64,000 nt of DNA. It comes from Gymnothorax reevesii (taxonomy: Eukaryota > Chordata > Actinopteri > Anguilliformes > Muraenidae). Below are positions 1-11,295 of this stretch, one piece after another (positions within the stretch are counted from its first letter, which is position 1; each line of letters begins with the position of its first letter). The stretch lies in assembly GCA_029721435.1 (NCBI GenBank), contig CM056583.1, forward strand, positions 91,009,620 through 91,073,619, in the 5' to 3' direction. Both the position numbers and the translations under genes were made by a program. The notes beneath the pieces are model-generated. The model was given only the letters and a program-made list of their open reading frames with translations, was not told the origin of the DNA and searched no databases.

Positions 1-67
1 TACAGACGCATCTTTGGCGTATTACTGCCATCCTCTGTACATTCTTCCCATTACATTATTGTAGCTC

Positions 68-313
68 TCAAATTCGACAGTACAATCCCGTCACATGAAG
101 GAATTGTAATTTAACTTTGTTCAATAGGGAGCGGTTGTCTTGTTCGCCAAAAATAAAAAATAATCGAAAAGAAAACCAGCAGACCCCAAGATCTGTTCCT
201 AGCTCGAACAACGTTTTTCTTTCTGATTGGTCATTTTTACAGCGGAACATATTATGCATTGTGGTTTCGTCCTCCCCACACTGACGTTTCCCAGAAGGGT
301 GTTTCCCAATCAT
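68..313 (-). pseudogene. C-terminus of a non-LTR retrotransposon ORF2 (reverse transcriptase protein)
   Basis: The minus strand is open for 81 codons. It shows the features expected of a LINE ORF2 tail: a zinc-binding-like stretch RQCGEDETTMHNMFRCKN (Cys...His...Cys spacing), then SERKTLFELG and the ending FLHVTGLYCRI followed directly by a stop. Many I/Nimb-like fish LINEs end in a similar FL.xTGLxxRI. The polymerase domain itself is missing; upstream on the minus strand (above 313) the coding signal stops. It lies on the same strand as, and in the correct order with, the ORF1 relic at 2.95-3.79 kb, so the two may be ends of one deleted element. The clade is inferred from motif memory only. 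Confidence 0.5.
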
Positions 314-399
314 CGACAGATAATAATTTAACCCACAGTGACCAAGCCTTAATCTGGTTAATTAAACCATATTACTCTGACCCATCAATACCACTAACC

Positions 400-458
400 C
401 AGGGATTGCCAACTCTGGTCCTGGAGAGCCGCAGTGTCTGCTGATATTTGGTGTTACT
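400..458 (+). mobile_element. Left end of an older hAT-like interspersed repeat
   Basis: Starts CAGGGATTGCCAACTCTGG and continues TCCTGGAGAGCC, a typical hAT-type terminus seen as many degraded copies in fish. Related starts occur near 2303, 16141 and 25528 in this window. The sequence resumes after 661, so the 459-661 MITE has inserted into it. A matching right end was not found. Confidence 0.4.
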
Positions 459-661
459 CAGGCGTCCCCAACCTTTCCCAGAAAGGGTCGGTGTGGGTGC
501 AGGCTTTCATTGCAACCAAACAATTACACACCTGATACTACTGATTAACCCCTGGACTCTTTGCTAATAACCTTGATTAGTTGCATCAGGTGTGTAGCTG
601 CTTGGTTGCTATGAAAGCTGCACCCACATCGGCCCTTTCTGGGAAAGATTGGGGACTCCTG
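459..661. mobile_element. 203-bp non-autonomous hAT MITE with perfect 8-bp TSD
   Basis: The ends are long inverted repeats of about 57 bp: left CAGGCGTCCCCAACCTTTCC, right reverse complement CAGGAGTCCCCAATCTTTCC, continuing through the GCACCCACA segment. The target duplication GTGTTACT is perfect at 451-458 and 662-669. CAGG termini with an 8-bp TSD fit the hAT superfamily. There is no coding capacity: about 90 bp separate the two arms, so the element is close to a fold-back. Confidence 0.85.
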
Positions 662-671
662 GTGTTACTCA

Positions 672-1006
672 TCACTCGATTGATGGATTTAAGTGGTTGA
701 TTACTCAATTAACTGATCTCACCTGGTGCCTCAGGTTTAATTTGGTAAAAATGAGCTAATCAAGCGTTTAGCAGGAACAACCCACAAGACTCCAAGAGCC
801 AATTAAGCAGACTTGCAGGTTGTGACAGTGATCTACGTGTTAACCAAGATTTGACAATGTGGTTGGATATTTAGCGTAGTTGTAATGCAGAAAAAGTATG
901 AGTACAGATAAAAGTTTATGGAGGAGGGTTGGATAACGCTGGTTCTTTAGAGCCAGAGGGTGTGCCGAATTTGGTTTTCTCCACCCTATTTAAACCTAAG
1001 ACACCA
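672..1006. other. No gene recognised
   Basis: Probably the remaining body of the older hAT-like repeat (up to about 830) followed by unassigned sequence. No coding or RNA signal was seen. Confidence 0.4.
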
Positions 1007-1990
1007 GGGCCTGTATTCACAAAGCATCTTATCTTACCGCTAGGAGTACTCTTAAGTCACGCTAAAACATTTTATGTAGGAGTAAAATCTTAAAAGTTAT
1101 TCACAAAGCCGCTGAGAGACTGGTAACTCCTAGAATAGGAGTAGCTCTGAGGTAGGTGGGAGTAAATCTCCATTGCTATGGATGACGTTAATTCTCATGC
1201 ACAAGTCTTAGGACAATGAGCACGGTGATTGGTTGTTTGGTGACAGGGCGGCCCTTTAAAAAAAATATTCCACATACAACCCATGGAGGAATAAATGAGG
1301 AAATTGTTCAAGCGGCTGGTTTGTCCCATAAAATAATAAAATGTTGAGCACTCCTGAAAATGCACTATGCGCAGTCCCCACATATTATGCTGTAGGCCAA
1401 TAAACATATACAGGAAAGAGAGAGTTGCAAAAACGCCAATAGCATAAAACGAGTCAATAATAAAATGCATCATTTTCCCCAATAATTGGCAACTTATTAC
1501 CCAATGAGAATATGTTGCGATCATTTAAATGTCGAGCCATTCAAGTGTGTTTGCCCTAAACGGTCACGGATGAAAGTTCAAAAAAGACGTGAAAGCCCAA
1601 CTGGAGGCACGACCAGTTACTGCTGCTGGTCCTGTTGGTGCTGGAGCGAAAGCATGTAATCAATTTGGGACGGGGGTGAACAGCAAATTCAAGCGGGATG
1701 CGTGCGATAATATCAGCCTACAGATCAATGCTGCGTTACCCTCGGTGTCTCGGACGGCTGCGGGAAGTGGTGGTATGGGTGATATGGGGAGGTCTGAGAT
1801 TGCAGTCTATAAACGAGCCAGCGTTCAAACAGGGAGGCATACTAAGCTTGGAATGTAATTTATAGCCAACGATTTAGATACGCATGCAAAATATGACATA
1901 GGCTGGTATTATTATGATGATCTATTAAATGTAACCCTCGCTCAATAGCGTAATTTGCCTAGCGTAATTTACGCTAAAGTGTCTTAGTTT
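1007..1990 (+). mobile_element. Truncated PIF/Harbinger-type element
   Basis: Begins GGGCCTGTATTCACAAAGC, the terminus of common fish Harbinger elements, followed by subterminal repeats of the GGAGTACTC / AGGAGTA type. No matching inverted end was found downstream, so the right boundary near 1990 is approximate and the element is probably 3'-truncated. A Myb-like protein remnant lies inside. Confidence 0.5.
1589..1858 (+). pseudogene. Myb/SANT-like remnant of a Harbinger accessory protein
   Basis: An 89-codon open stretch contains KFKRDACDNISLQINAA followed by VSRTAA. This recalls the Harbinger Myb-like protein pattern (K..aW..I...vNa...RT..EvrkKW), with Trp replaced by Cys. The nucleotide sequence just after RTAA contains an AAGTGG...GATATG block that would encode a KWYDM-like segment in a shifted frame. 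I read it as a frameshifted relic. PIF/Harbinger elements carry such a DNA-binding partner next to the transposase; no transposase is present here. Recognition is weak. Confidence 0.35.
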
Positions 1991-2302
1991 TATCTAAGTT
2001 TTATCAGTGAGAAAGGGGGTTTAGAATTTAACATTAATATTTAATATCGCAAATGCATATGCTGCGCCTGCAACCCAGTGTCATCATTGACATGACAGCC
2101 GCCGTTAACAGCATGCAACTGACATGAATAGCAGCACTTAAAACTAATCTCTATATTTCCTTATCTGGACGTACGCTTGACATGTTTTCATATCCTAATG
2201 TTTCTCTGGGTACACAAACATCAGTCGATATTTGGAGTAGGTTGAATACAGAATTCTTAATGTCGCCATCCAGACACAAAATGTACGATGCACACCCTAG
2301 AA

Positions 2303-2400
2303 CAGGGGTCACCAGCCCTGTTCCTGAAGAGCGACATTCCCGCAGGTTTCTGCTCCAACTCCTATTTGGCACACCTGTTCAGTACAAGTTGCGGAACAAG
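2303..2400 (+). mobile_element. hAT-like repeat fragment
   Basis: CAGGGGTCACCAGCCCTGTTC resembles the start of the hAT-like family also seen at position 400. The rest is degraded and no right end was found. Confidence 0.3.
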
Positions 2401-2951
2401 AACAGAGAGTTGGGTTGCAAAAAACTACCATTTAAAACAATCATTAGTCCGGACCTGTTCTCAGTCATTTTCATGATTAACAGAAGGTTCACTCCGAGAG
2501 CACTCCAGTTAACAGGTGCTGCTTGTTCTCCACGATTAGGTAAGACGACAATCATTCATCTGGACATGTATTTGCTGTATTTAAATCAACATCATTCAAA
2601 ATTGCAGACCTGTCAACTCTCACGCAAATAGCTTGAGCCGCAGGCTTTTTATAGCCAATTTAACTGCTGAATGCCACTTTTTTTCTCCAATCCACACAAT
2701 ACCGAAAATGAAAGTCCGCGTTTCATTGAAACCCGGACCAGCTCAATCATCACAAAGCATTGGCCTATTAAGTAGCAAAACTATTTTTCTGTACTGAATT
2801 AAGCCCATGATTTCATTGCTGTTAAATCGCATATGGAGAGAAACCGTGTCTTCAGTTGCCAATTAGGATAATTGGAAAACGCATCAATAAAGCAAAATGA
2901 TTGAGATCTACTAATTGCAGGCAAAAAGGGACGTGTCTTAGCACCCCCGCT
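2401..2951. other. No gene recognised
   Basis: AT-rich sequence between repeat fragments. The short open frames here lack any recognisable motif. Confidence 0.4.
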
Positions 2952-3790
2952 GGCTATGCCACTGCCGTCGCCATTCCCTGGCCCAGCCTCCCATCTCTCA
3001 CCTGACTAGCAGGGCTCCCCTGTTCCTTCTCGACTCTTCCGACAGCCTCCACGCCGGATGTCTTTTGCTGTGCCTTCATATTTTGAGCTTGCTTTGCTTG
3101 CATGAAATATTTGCATCCTCGATAGAAAGCAGAGTGAGCTCCGCCACAGTTAGCACATTTAAAACATCGTAATGGAGAGCGAATATATTCCCGGGCTAAG
3201 TATGACAAACTTCCTAAATAAACCCTTCTTGGTAACTCTTCTCCCAAAAAGGTCAGTAAAAGCGGAGAGTCTCGGGACCCTCCTCTCTTGGTTTGAATCG
3301 TTTGGCCTCGATAACCCTTGCGCCCTGGATATTATCAACTATTTCCTTTTCAGTTAAATACCCGCAAACTCCATAAATAACTCCTTTCGATGCTCGATTC
3401 TCCCGAGGAACCACATATTCAACTTCAACCAATATTTTACTTTTTTAGCCATAATAAACTGATCATTGTCTTTACACGCAACTCCAAGCAATCCATTTGC
3501 CAGAATTTTAGCGTGAAAACTTTTCTTTATTTGACTTGCAAGACACCCTGTTATTTTTATTGGCTTTAGCGCCCTAAATCCCCGCTACTATCTTTTTGCC
3601 CCGAAATTCTATACAATACCAAAAAATGTTCTTCTCCCTCCTCCCTCGTAACTTTTTCTCCATTAATCTCGAAACCAGCAGGCCTTTCAACAGATGCTCC
3701 TCGTTTTCTTTCCTTTCAGCTATTTCGACCCCCATCAGTAGGTACTGCACCAGTCCCAAAACCATCCCCCGGCACCCCCAGAGGTTACCA
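2952..3790 (-). pseudogene. Non-LTR retrotransposon ORF1 (zinc-knuckle) relic
   Basis: Reading the minus strand downward from 3790, several broken segments match a LINE ORF1. First comes a stretch with ILANGLLGVACKDNDQF. Next, around 3390-3290, is GVIYGVCGYLTEKEIVDNIQ continuing into GARVIEAKRFK. Finally, after a frameshift, the last 97 codons (2954-3247) contain GEELPRRVYLGSLSYLAREY, PLRCFKC and ANCGGAHSAFYRGC. The ...V.LGY.SY..R.Y..PPLRC.KC pattern followed by CxxCGGxHS is typical of ORF1 proteins of I/Nimb-like elements. Part of the first zinc knuckle is deleted, because CFKC runs directly into ANCGG. Several stops and at least two frameshifts are present, so the copy is dead. RNA-binding ORF1 proteins coat the element RNA; no function remains here. 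Confidence 0.6.
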
Positions 3791-4199
3791 TAACCTGCTC
3801 CTGCCTGAATCCAACCCTTTCACTCTTTTCTATCAGATACATTAAACTAAACAAACAAGAGAAGAAGTATTAAGAAGAGAAGAGTCAGAAAAAGAAAACC
3901 AAAGATAACCAGGCAGCCCGATCCCATCCCCCCGTCCACCCTTCCACTACGCACTAAAGTTAAGGCACTGAAAGGTGTGAACATTTAAAACCTACTATGG
4001 TTTATTACTGCCATCTAATGAGTAAACTGTTTAATAATTACTCACTTCTCTGGCTTTGACTTCCTGGTTTTGAAAATGTGTTTGTTAAAGGTCCTCTGTT
4101 ATGTGATCTGGGGGGTGTACTATGAAGCTGGCTTTGTAATTAAGCCTGACTTCAGCACTTCGTAAAACCAGGAACCTCTTCAAATCTGGAACATGGACT
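3791..4199. other. No gene recognised
   Basis: Possibly the 5' region of the LINE relic up to about 3960 on the minus strand, then unassigned sequence with no coding signal. Confidence 0.35.
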
Positions 4200-4587
4200 T
4201 GAGTGATTTTCATTACAGCCTGGTACATTAATTACAGCCAAATACAGTACATTAATTACAGCCTGGTACATGATTTTAATTACAGCCTGGAACATGACTT
4301 TAATTACAGCCTGGGACATGACTTTATTTAGAGTCTGGTACATGATTTTAATTAGAGTTTGGTTCATGATTTTAATTAGATCCTGGTACATGACTTTAAT
4401 TACAGCTTGGTACATGATTTTAATTAAACCCTGGTGCATGATTTTAATTACAGCCTGGTTCATGACTTTAATTACAGCCAGGTACATGACTTTAAAAAGA
4501 GCCTGGTACGTGACTTTAATTAGAGCCTGGTAAATAACTTAAATTACAGCTTGGTACAATAATTTAATTACAGGCTGGGACATGAGA
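4200..4587. repeat. 24-bp degenerate minisatellite (left part)
   Basis: About 16 diverged copies of a unit close to TTTAATTACAGCCTGGTACA plus TGAC. Open frames on both strands with repeated MILITAW- or KIMYQ-like peptides are by-products of the unit length. The array stops abruptly at the TTAA at 4588 and resumes at 6831. Confidence 0.85.
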
Positions 4588-6834
4588 TTAAAGGGGACCT
4601 AATATGCTATTTTTATATTTTGGTCTTTCACTCCCCAAGAGTACTCCTGATCACGCAAAGTAAAAAAAGGGTACTTATTTCGCTCATACTGCCATCCTCA
4701 AAAAACCCCATTTGTAGTCCATGGTAGTCTCTGCCTGAAACGCCTCATTGGAGTGGCTCTTCCGCTATGGCCCCCACTCCCTGTGTGCCCGCTTTCTTCT
4801 GACTGGCCAGCTCTGTGGAGGGCGGATCTATGCCGGACGAGGCAGCAGAACACAGTTTTCCTGGCCCAGCTCCAGAGTGAAACTGGAAACTCCCGAAGGA
4901 ATTGACGGGCATATCTATCTGCAATCTAACACAGTACATGTGTATAGACGTAATGAAATTAACTTGTTCTAATAAATGCAATGGCTAAAGTGGAGGACGC
5001 AGCGCGAGAGTCAGGCAGCTCAAGCACGAATTTGCAATCGGCTACAGTTTGCTACGGCAACAGTTGGTGAGTACAGCGGTTTGACTACTCCATAGCTTGG
5101 ATGCAGGTAAAGCTAGAATCCACCCCATACAGACACATTTGTAGAATGGGTCAACATGCCCAAGTGTAGACCAGAGACCGCAGAAATCTGGTGGGTCTGA
5201 GTTTAGAGGGAAACATGGACAGTGAGGAGCAGCTAAAAGTGGACCAACAGCGTATGGTCTGCTTCGGTGTGTATAAGGACCTGCTGCTTCGTGTGCATAG
5301 CTGTGGTGTGTTGTTAGCATGGAGAAACGAACAGCTTCCGCGCTGGTAAATGACAGAGGGGCGAAACCTCCAAGCTAAACAGCCTTTTCGGAAATTCCCC
5401 ATGGTAATGGTTTACTTATTGCTTCGGAATGACCAGCTTTTCCTTGCGGAAAATGCGCGCATTATGGATAGCGTGCGAGAGCTAGACTGAGCTCCGGTTA
5501 TTTCATGAACATAATACAGGTTATACAGACCGTAAGTTCCGTCAGCGTGAACTGTTGCTTTTGTGGAGCTAGCGAAACGATCCCTTTTACAGGAAAGAAT
5601 TTAATATTCAATCCATGACAATACAGCGTTTGTTATACCGGACACGCTATAGCCTGTGCGCTTTCCTATGCTTTCACCGGTAGTATCAGAGAGCTTGCCC
5701 AGACATTGGAGATGTATTAGGCGGACCCCGGTCATGGATTTGTAAAGCGATCGTTTCATAAGCACCCAAAAACGCACCCCAAGCTCTGCAAAATCTACGT
5801 CTGGTCTAACTGCAGCCCAACTCGGCAGACACATGCAGCACCTCTCCGTTTAGCTTCAACTGTAGTGGCTACAATCAGGCAACATTATGATGAAACTGTT
5901 CACATTGATGCTTACCGAAGTAACACAAGCATACCAATCATAATTGCTGCATATAAGTTAACCAGAAGCATTTTTAATTAGCAGAGCATGCAAACTAACA
6001 TGCAGTAGCTGATAAGCGGTCATGACTTCGAATGTAATCTGTCGCGCGAAAAATTTGTTTCGCGTCCGGGGTGAAAGCTGCTTAACGCGCCCATAATGCC
6101 TGTATTTGCGTCTTTGCATTGACTTCGAATGTAATCTGTCGCGCCAAAAATTTGTTTCGCGTCCGGGGTGAAAGCTGCTTAACGCGCCCATAATGCCTGT
6201 ATTCGCGTCTTTGCATTGACTTTGAATGTAGGCTAATCTGTTCTGCAAAAAAATAATTTCGTGTCTAATGTGAAAGCAGCTTTATGGATAGTATGCGACA
6301 GCTAGAGAGAGCTCGGTTATGTTTCGAAAATAATACAGGTTTTGCAGACCGTAAGTTCCGTTAGCGCGGACAAGTTGCTTATGCGGTGCTAGCGAATTGA
6401 TCACTTCTACGGGAAAGAAAACGGACAAGTAGCTTTGGGAGAGATTCTGACAAAATTGCACCTCAAATGATCTGCGGCTCTTCTTTTGTATTTCCAAAAG
6501 TGTAGACGCTACTAAGGCATAGTATGATCTGCCGTTGTTAGTACCTGCTAGAACAGTTTCCGGTTTGGGCAGGCCCATTTCAGTGGTTGGCTCTGGCTAG
6601 GTCTGTACTAATTGGACGGCACAACCTGACATCAGGTTTTGCCCAGATTTGGTGAAGATCTCGAGAGGAGCTGTTCAGAGAGGAAATCATGCTCACGATA
6701 TCACGTTCTTGGATTATGGCAAAATCCCTGTATCTTATATTTAGAAACTTTTCAGAGGTTGAGCATGGACAACCAACATTATAATATTAATAATATGTAT
6801 TAAAAGAAGGATCTGCATGTTAGGTCCCCTTTAA
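4588..6834. mobile_element. piggyBac-type element inserted in the minisatellite
   Basis: Left end TTAAAGGGGACCTAATATGC, right end GCATGTTAGGTCCCCTTTAA: an 18-bp near-perfect TIR flanked by TTAA at 4588-4591 and 6831-6834, the signature of piggyBac insertion. The internal sequence carries no recognisable transposase. It has a 97-bp tandem duplication (6024-6120, 6121-6217 and a partial third copy to about 6270), and a diverged block of about 140 bp present at both 5463-5600 and 6281-6420. It is therefore a non-autonomous element that has grown by internal duplication. The flanking minisatellite is continuous if the element and one TTAA are removed. Confidence 0.75.
6024..6270. repeat. 97-bp tandem duplication inside the piggyBac-type element
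   Basis: The block starting GACTTCGAATGTAATCTG occurs at 6024 and 6121 almost identically, with a partial third copy at 6218. The minus-strand open frame over it is a by-product. Confidence 0.8.
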
Positions 6835-6880
6835 TTACAGCTTGTTACAAGAATTTAATTAGAGCCTCGTACATGACCTG
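6835..6880. repeat. 24-bp minisatellite (right part)
   Basis: About two copies continue the array interrupted at 4588. Confidence 0.7.
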
Positions 6881-7433
6881 CAAAATCAACAGAATTAATA
6901 AAACCAACCTGCCACAGTTTTAACTTATGTTGTACTTGCACTGCAAAGCCCACAATATTATGAGTGGTCTGATATACTTTTGTACATCCTTCAGATTAAC
7001 TTATGATATGATTACACAGTGCTAGTTAAATGATGTACAACAACAGAAAAATATTCAAAACTACGTTGCAAAGTAATATATTTTCATTGTAATCAATTGT
7101 GTTTCATGATCAGGAGTACTGTTTTTGTAATTATTGTACAGTAGAAATACACTGGCTGTCATAGACATGGGGGCACATTTCTTGAGTTTGCTGAACTGCA
7201 TAAACTCAGTGCCTACTTCATTAGCGGCATTTGCTCATTAATACAAATAGCCTGAAACATCGTACTGAGACTAAACATCGTGTTAAAGCATTGCAGGCAT
7301 GACGGTTGGTGTCTTGGTCCACCGAACAAGATAATGAGAATCCAGTTAGGGGCTGTTCTCTGCTGGAAAATAGCCAGTTTATGAGAAGAATGGGCAGGTC
7401 CCTTCAAGTCATCAGCATGGGGAAAACGCTCTA
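6881..7433. other. No gene recognised
   Basis: AT-rich unassigned sequence. No repeat termini or coding signal were seen. Confidence 0.4.
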
Positions 7434-8408
7434 ATGTTTAAAAGAGTGGTCTCAGTGTTCAGAGCCGCAAATGCTCTAATGTTTCAAACAGTGGTCTCAG
7501 TGTTCAGAGCCGCAAATGCTCTAATGTTTCAAACAGTGGTCTCAGTGTTCAGAGCCGCAAATGCTCTAATGTTTCAAACAGTGGTCTCAGTGTTCAGAGC
7601 CGCAAATGCTCTAATGTTTCAAACAGTGGTCTCAGTGTTCAGAGCCGCAAATGCTCTAATGTTTCAAACAGTGGTCTCAGTGTTCAGAGCCGCAAATGCT
7701 CTAATGTTTCAAATAATGGTCTCAGTGTTCAGAGCCACAAATGCTCTAATGTTTCAAACAGTGGACTCAGTGTTCAAAGCCGCAAATGCTCTAATGTTTA
7801 AAACAGTGGTCTCAGTGTTCAGATCCGCAAATGCTCTAATGTTTAAAACAGTGGTCTCAGTGTTCAGAGCCGCAAATGCTCTAATGTTTCAAACAGTGGT
7901 CTCAGTGTTCAGAGCCGCAAATACTCTAATGTTTTAAACAGTGGTCTCAGTGTTCAGAGCCGCAAATGCTCTAATGTTTCAAACAGTGGACTCAGAGTTC
8001 AGAGCCGCAAATGCTCTAATGTTTCAAACAGTGGTCTCAGTGTTCAGAGCCGCAAATGCTCTAATGTTTCAAACAGTGGTCTCAGTGTTCAGAGCCGCAA
8101 ACGCTCTAATGTTTCAAACAGTGGTCTCAGTGTTCAGAGCAGCAAATGCTCTAATGTTTCAAACAGTGGTCTCAGTGTTCAGAGCCGCAAATGGTCCAAT
8201 GTTTCAAATAATGGTCTCAGTATTCAGAGCCGCAAACGCTCTAATGTTTCAAACAGTGGTCTCAGTGTTCAGAGCAGCAAATGCTGTAATGTTTCAAAAA
8301 GTGGTCTCATTGTTCAGAGCCGCAGATGCTCTAATGTTTCAAATACTGTTCTTGTTCAGAGCCGCAAATGCTCTAATGTTTCAAACTGTGGTCTCTGTGT
8401 TCAGAGTA
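7434..8408 (+). repeat. 45-bp minisatellite, about 22 copies
   Basis: The unit contains CAAACAGTGGTCTCAGTG then TTCAGAGCCGCAAATGCTC. Because 45 is a multiple of three, one plus-strand frame reads a 15-residue peptide MFQTVVSVFRAANAL over and over. A single stop at 7935-7937 interrupts it, and it resumes until 8492. The one short copy near 8341 has lost 3 bp and stays in frame. Phase is otherwise strict (7448 and 8033 are 13 x 45 apart). I treat it as non-coding: there is no start context, signal peptide, splice evidence or known domain. Confidence 0.85.
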
Positions 8409-8492
8409 TGCAGTTCAGTGCAGTATGTTGGGCAGTTTGATGACGTTAGTATTTCCTCAACCAGGGGGAATCAGATGGACCCGACTCAATAA

Positions 8493-9904
8493 TTTTCACC
8501 GTGCAAATGGACAAACTTGCCTCAGAATAACTACTGTAGAGGAAGTTTCAGCATTACGGCACTGTAGTCATCATCACTCTTGTACATTTTCTGAGCAGTT
8601 GTGTTGATGTCAAGCACTTGCATTTGTGAGCTTGTGTCTACATGATTGTTTCTTCGCTAGTTCTTACCTGACGTGGCATTGAATATTGTGAGCTCATGGC
8701 CTCATTTAAAACTGCACGAGGCAAATTTCACTCAGCAGCAAGTTATTTTCTCTAACCTCTGAAAGCGCAGACACTCTTTTTAAGTAGATCTATTTATGCA
8801 TGCTGCAGCTCAGCAGAATCATTTCGAACATTTGCAGTTAAAAGCTGCAGACAGAACTTGTATTTCCAACAGAAAGCTGAAAATTGCTGATGCCTCACTA
8901 TTTGCTGGAACACAGTATTGCCAGTGTTTTCCAAAGCCTGATTAACCCTTGGAAGCAATTCCAGGAACCCAGGCAAAACTCCACGTCGCTCCATTCCTTC
9001 TATGATAGCAGTAACTGCTTAAAGATTTCCTTTGATGGCACCTTTTGAATATTCATGAGCCAGCTGGGCTTTTTTTTAAATGTATGTTTTGGTTTGGAGC
9101 AATTGCCAGCTCACAATACCACAAGTGTTTGCAGTGATAGGAAGAACAGCTTGTGAGTGTTTATCTGAGACGAGCTCATATATACTGAAACATGGGCGAG
9201 GCAATCATTTCATAGCAGGTGGTCTGATCGAAGCACTCATTGTTTTTGGAAACAGAATGTGCATGGCTGACATACCTCGGCATCGGACGCACATCCATAT
9301 TCAACATTCAGATGCCAAGAGCATTGGAAATTAATGTAACCGCAAACATGAGCTTGGTCTTCATCAACATTTATGATCCATTGATGCAACTAATTAACCC
9401 GGGGTTATAAGTTTAAAAGCTAGTTGACATATTTTGCATCCTTGAGGCAATCATTGATGTTTAAACTCTACACTCACTGTAAAAAAATAATAACCCCATT
9501 AAGTTATGTGACCTTAGTTCTCATTATCTTCCCTTGTCTTGACAAGTTTTAGATGCTGAACTCAAGTTTATATGTTTTCAAAAGTGAATAGTTTGACCAG
9601 AATTGGCACAACGAACATAGCAGGGAATTTACCGAAGTCCTCAAGCTGTTTGCATTTTAAACGAGGGGAAACTTAGGTGATCTATTTCATTGAATGCAGT
9701 ATGAACACTAAAACAGATCGCCACATTGAGCAAATTGCCACCATATACAGTATTATTAACAAAGACTAACGATTACTTATAATAACCAATGTTGCAAACT
9801 AGTTCTGTGATCATCATGGCTACAGTGGTAAACCGAAAACAAAAAATTGCTTGCAAGCTCGCCAGCTGTAAGTAAAACAGTATATCCTGCACACAACAAT
9901 AGGC
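8493..9904. other. No gene recognised
   Basis: Unique-looking sequence with short open frames (for example 8794-8994 minus and 9080-9334 plus) that carry no motif I recognise. Confidence 0.4.
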
Positions 9905-10150
9905 CTACTTGCACATCATGAAGAAAGACTCTTCATCATCTACTTCCTCCTCCAGAGAGTCAATGCTATCAGGCTCAGGAAACCTTCCAGTCCTTCTCCA
10001 TTCAGAATGACTCCTAATGTCCATACCTGTATTACATTTCCATCCAGTTAACACAACCTGAGCATTTTGGGGTTGCTTTTGGTGGCATTTCTTTGATGCG
10101 CTAGTGTCATTCAGATGTGCAAAGTTGAGAAGATGTGACCTAACTTGCTG
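9905..10150 (-). other. Open minus-strand stretch without an upstream start, possible exon or protein relic
   Basis: About 80 sense codons lie between stops. They read ...CHQKQPQNAQVVLTGWKCNT, then GMDIRSHSEWRRTGRFPEPD, then SIDSLEEEVDDEESFF before a stop. Composition is protein-like, with an acidic tail. The first Met is internal, so the stretch would need an upstream exon. I do not recognise the family; it could be a transposon protein remnant or chance. Confidence 0.2.
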
Positions 10151-10351
10151 TTACACAAGGTATTACATACTATTTTGAGGGTCCAATCAATGGCGCTCAA
10201 TCATCATGGAAAGTTAATACTGCCTGTAATTGGATAAAAAAAAAAAAAACTTATCAAACTATAGATAATTACTGGGTAAGTTTCACATGGGCATGAACTA
10301 TAACTGTGCCTTACGCAGATAAATCTGAGCAATCATAATGTCGAAGCATTT

Positions 10352-10845
10352 AAGTAAGAGAATGTTTAAGGCACTGCATTGGAGTGCAGAAGTGACTATC
10401 ACATCGCGGGTTCAAGACCCAGTCGTACCAACCGGCAGTGGATGGCAGCTTTTTCAGCGTAGCGTGCAATTAGCCAATCGCGCTACAGGGTTTCAAATTG
10501 GGAACCGACTGCCGGAAAGGGAAATCAATAAATAGCTTTGTTCTTTGCTTAAGCGCCTCCTGTTGGCCAGGCAGGCGCTCGTCAGGAAGACTCTAAGCCT
10601 AGTCATGTCCGGGTATCCTCCGCCCTCATTCTGAACTTGCGAAGATTCAACCAATGAGTGTATAAGAAGCGGTGGCTGACCAGCACGTGCTTCGAAGGAG
10701 AGCCGTGAACTGTCTTCACTCTCCTGAATTGGCAGCAAGGGGTCGCAAATGAGCAAGACCTGTACATAGTTCACCAATTGGGCATTCCAGATTCGGTGCC
10801 AGAGATGCCAAATTAAAAAAAAAAAAGCAAGAGAACGTTTGAAGC
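10352..10845 (+). mobile_element. SINE-like retroposon with tRNA-like head, A-tail and diverged target duplication
   Basis: A Pol III B-box-like GCGGGTTCAAGACCC lies near 10408, shortly after a tRNA-like stem region GCACTGCATTGGAGTGC. A second B-box-like GGTTTCAAATTGGGA lies near 10490. The body ends in a run of about 12 A at 10815-10826. The segments around 10354 (GTAAGAGAATGTTTAAGG) and 10827 (GCAAGAGAACGTTTGAAG) match at 15 of 18 positions and look like an old TSD. The family is not identified. Confidence 0.5.
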
Positions 10846-11295
10846 TTTAAGTGACCACTGAATTCAATGAGGGATGAATTTACGTGTAAATCTATGGTAA
10901 GGTATCATGTGATTTTACCATCTGATGACCACAAATGACAGAAGAATGACATAGTATCAATACCATGTTGAATTTTTGCTTCAGAGAGTTGATTTTTTGT
11001 TTCGTACTACTTAATTGGGATACCATTTGGTTATAATAGCTGATATGGTTGCAACTAAGAAAAACAATTTTTTCTGTTGCAAGAGTTAATTTTTTTATTA
11101 ACTGTTGGATAAATACCATGGGCAAGTATATTAGGCAGTTTTCGCATCAGGCTTGGCTGAGGACTTAAATTCATACAGTTCCTGGGAAAAAGAGATTGGA
11201 CTTAACTCATCCATATTCTAAATCATTCACAGGCATTGCTCCCTCATGAATACTTAATCAATGTTACGGGTGTACGACTTATTGGCAGGACAGTG
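10846..11295. other. No gene recognised
   Basis: AT-rich unassigned sequence without repeat or coding signal. Confidence 0.4.

Noticed and set aside
10370..10520. Possible tRNA gene because of a B-box-like GGTTCAAGACC
   Set aside because: No complete cloverleaf; an A-tail and diverged target duplication fit a SINE better.
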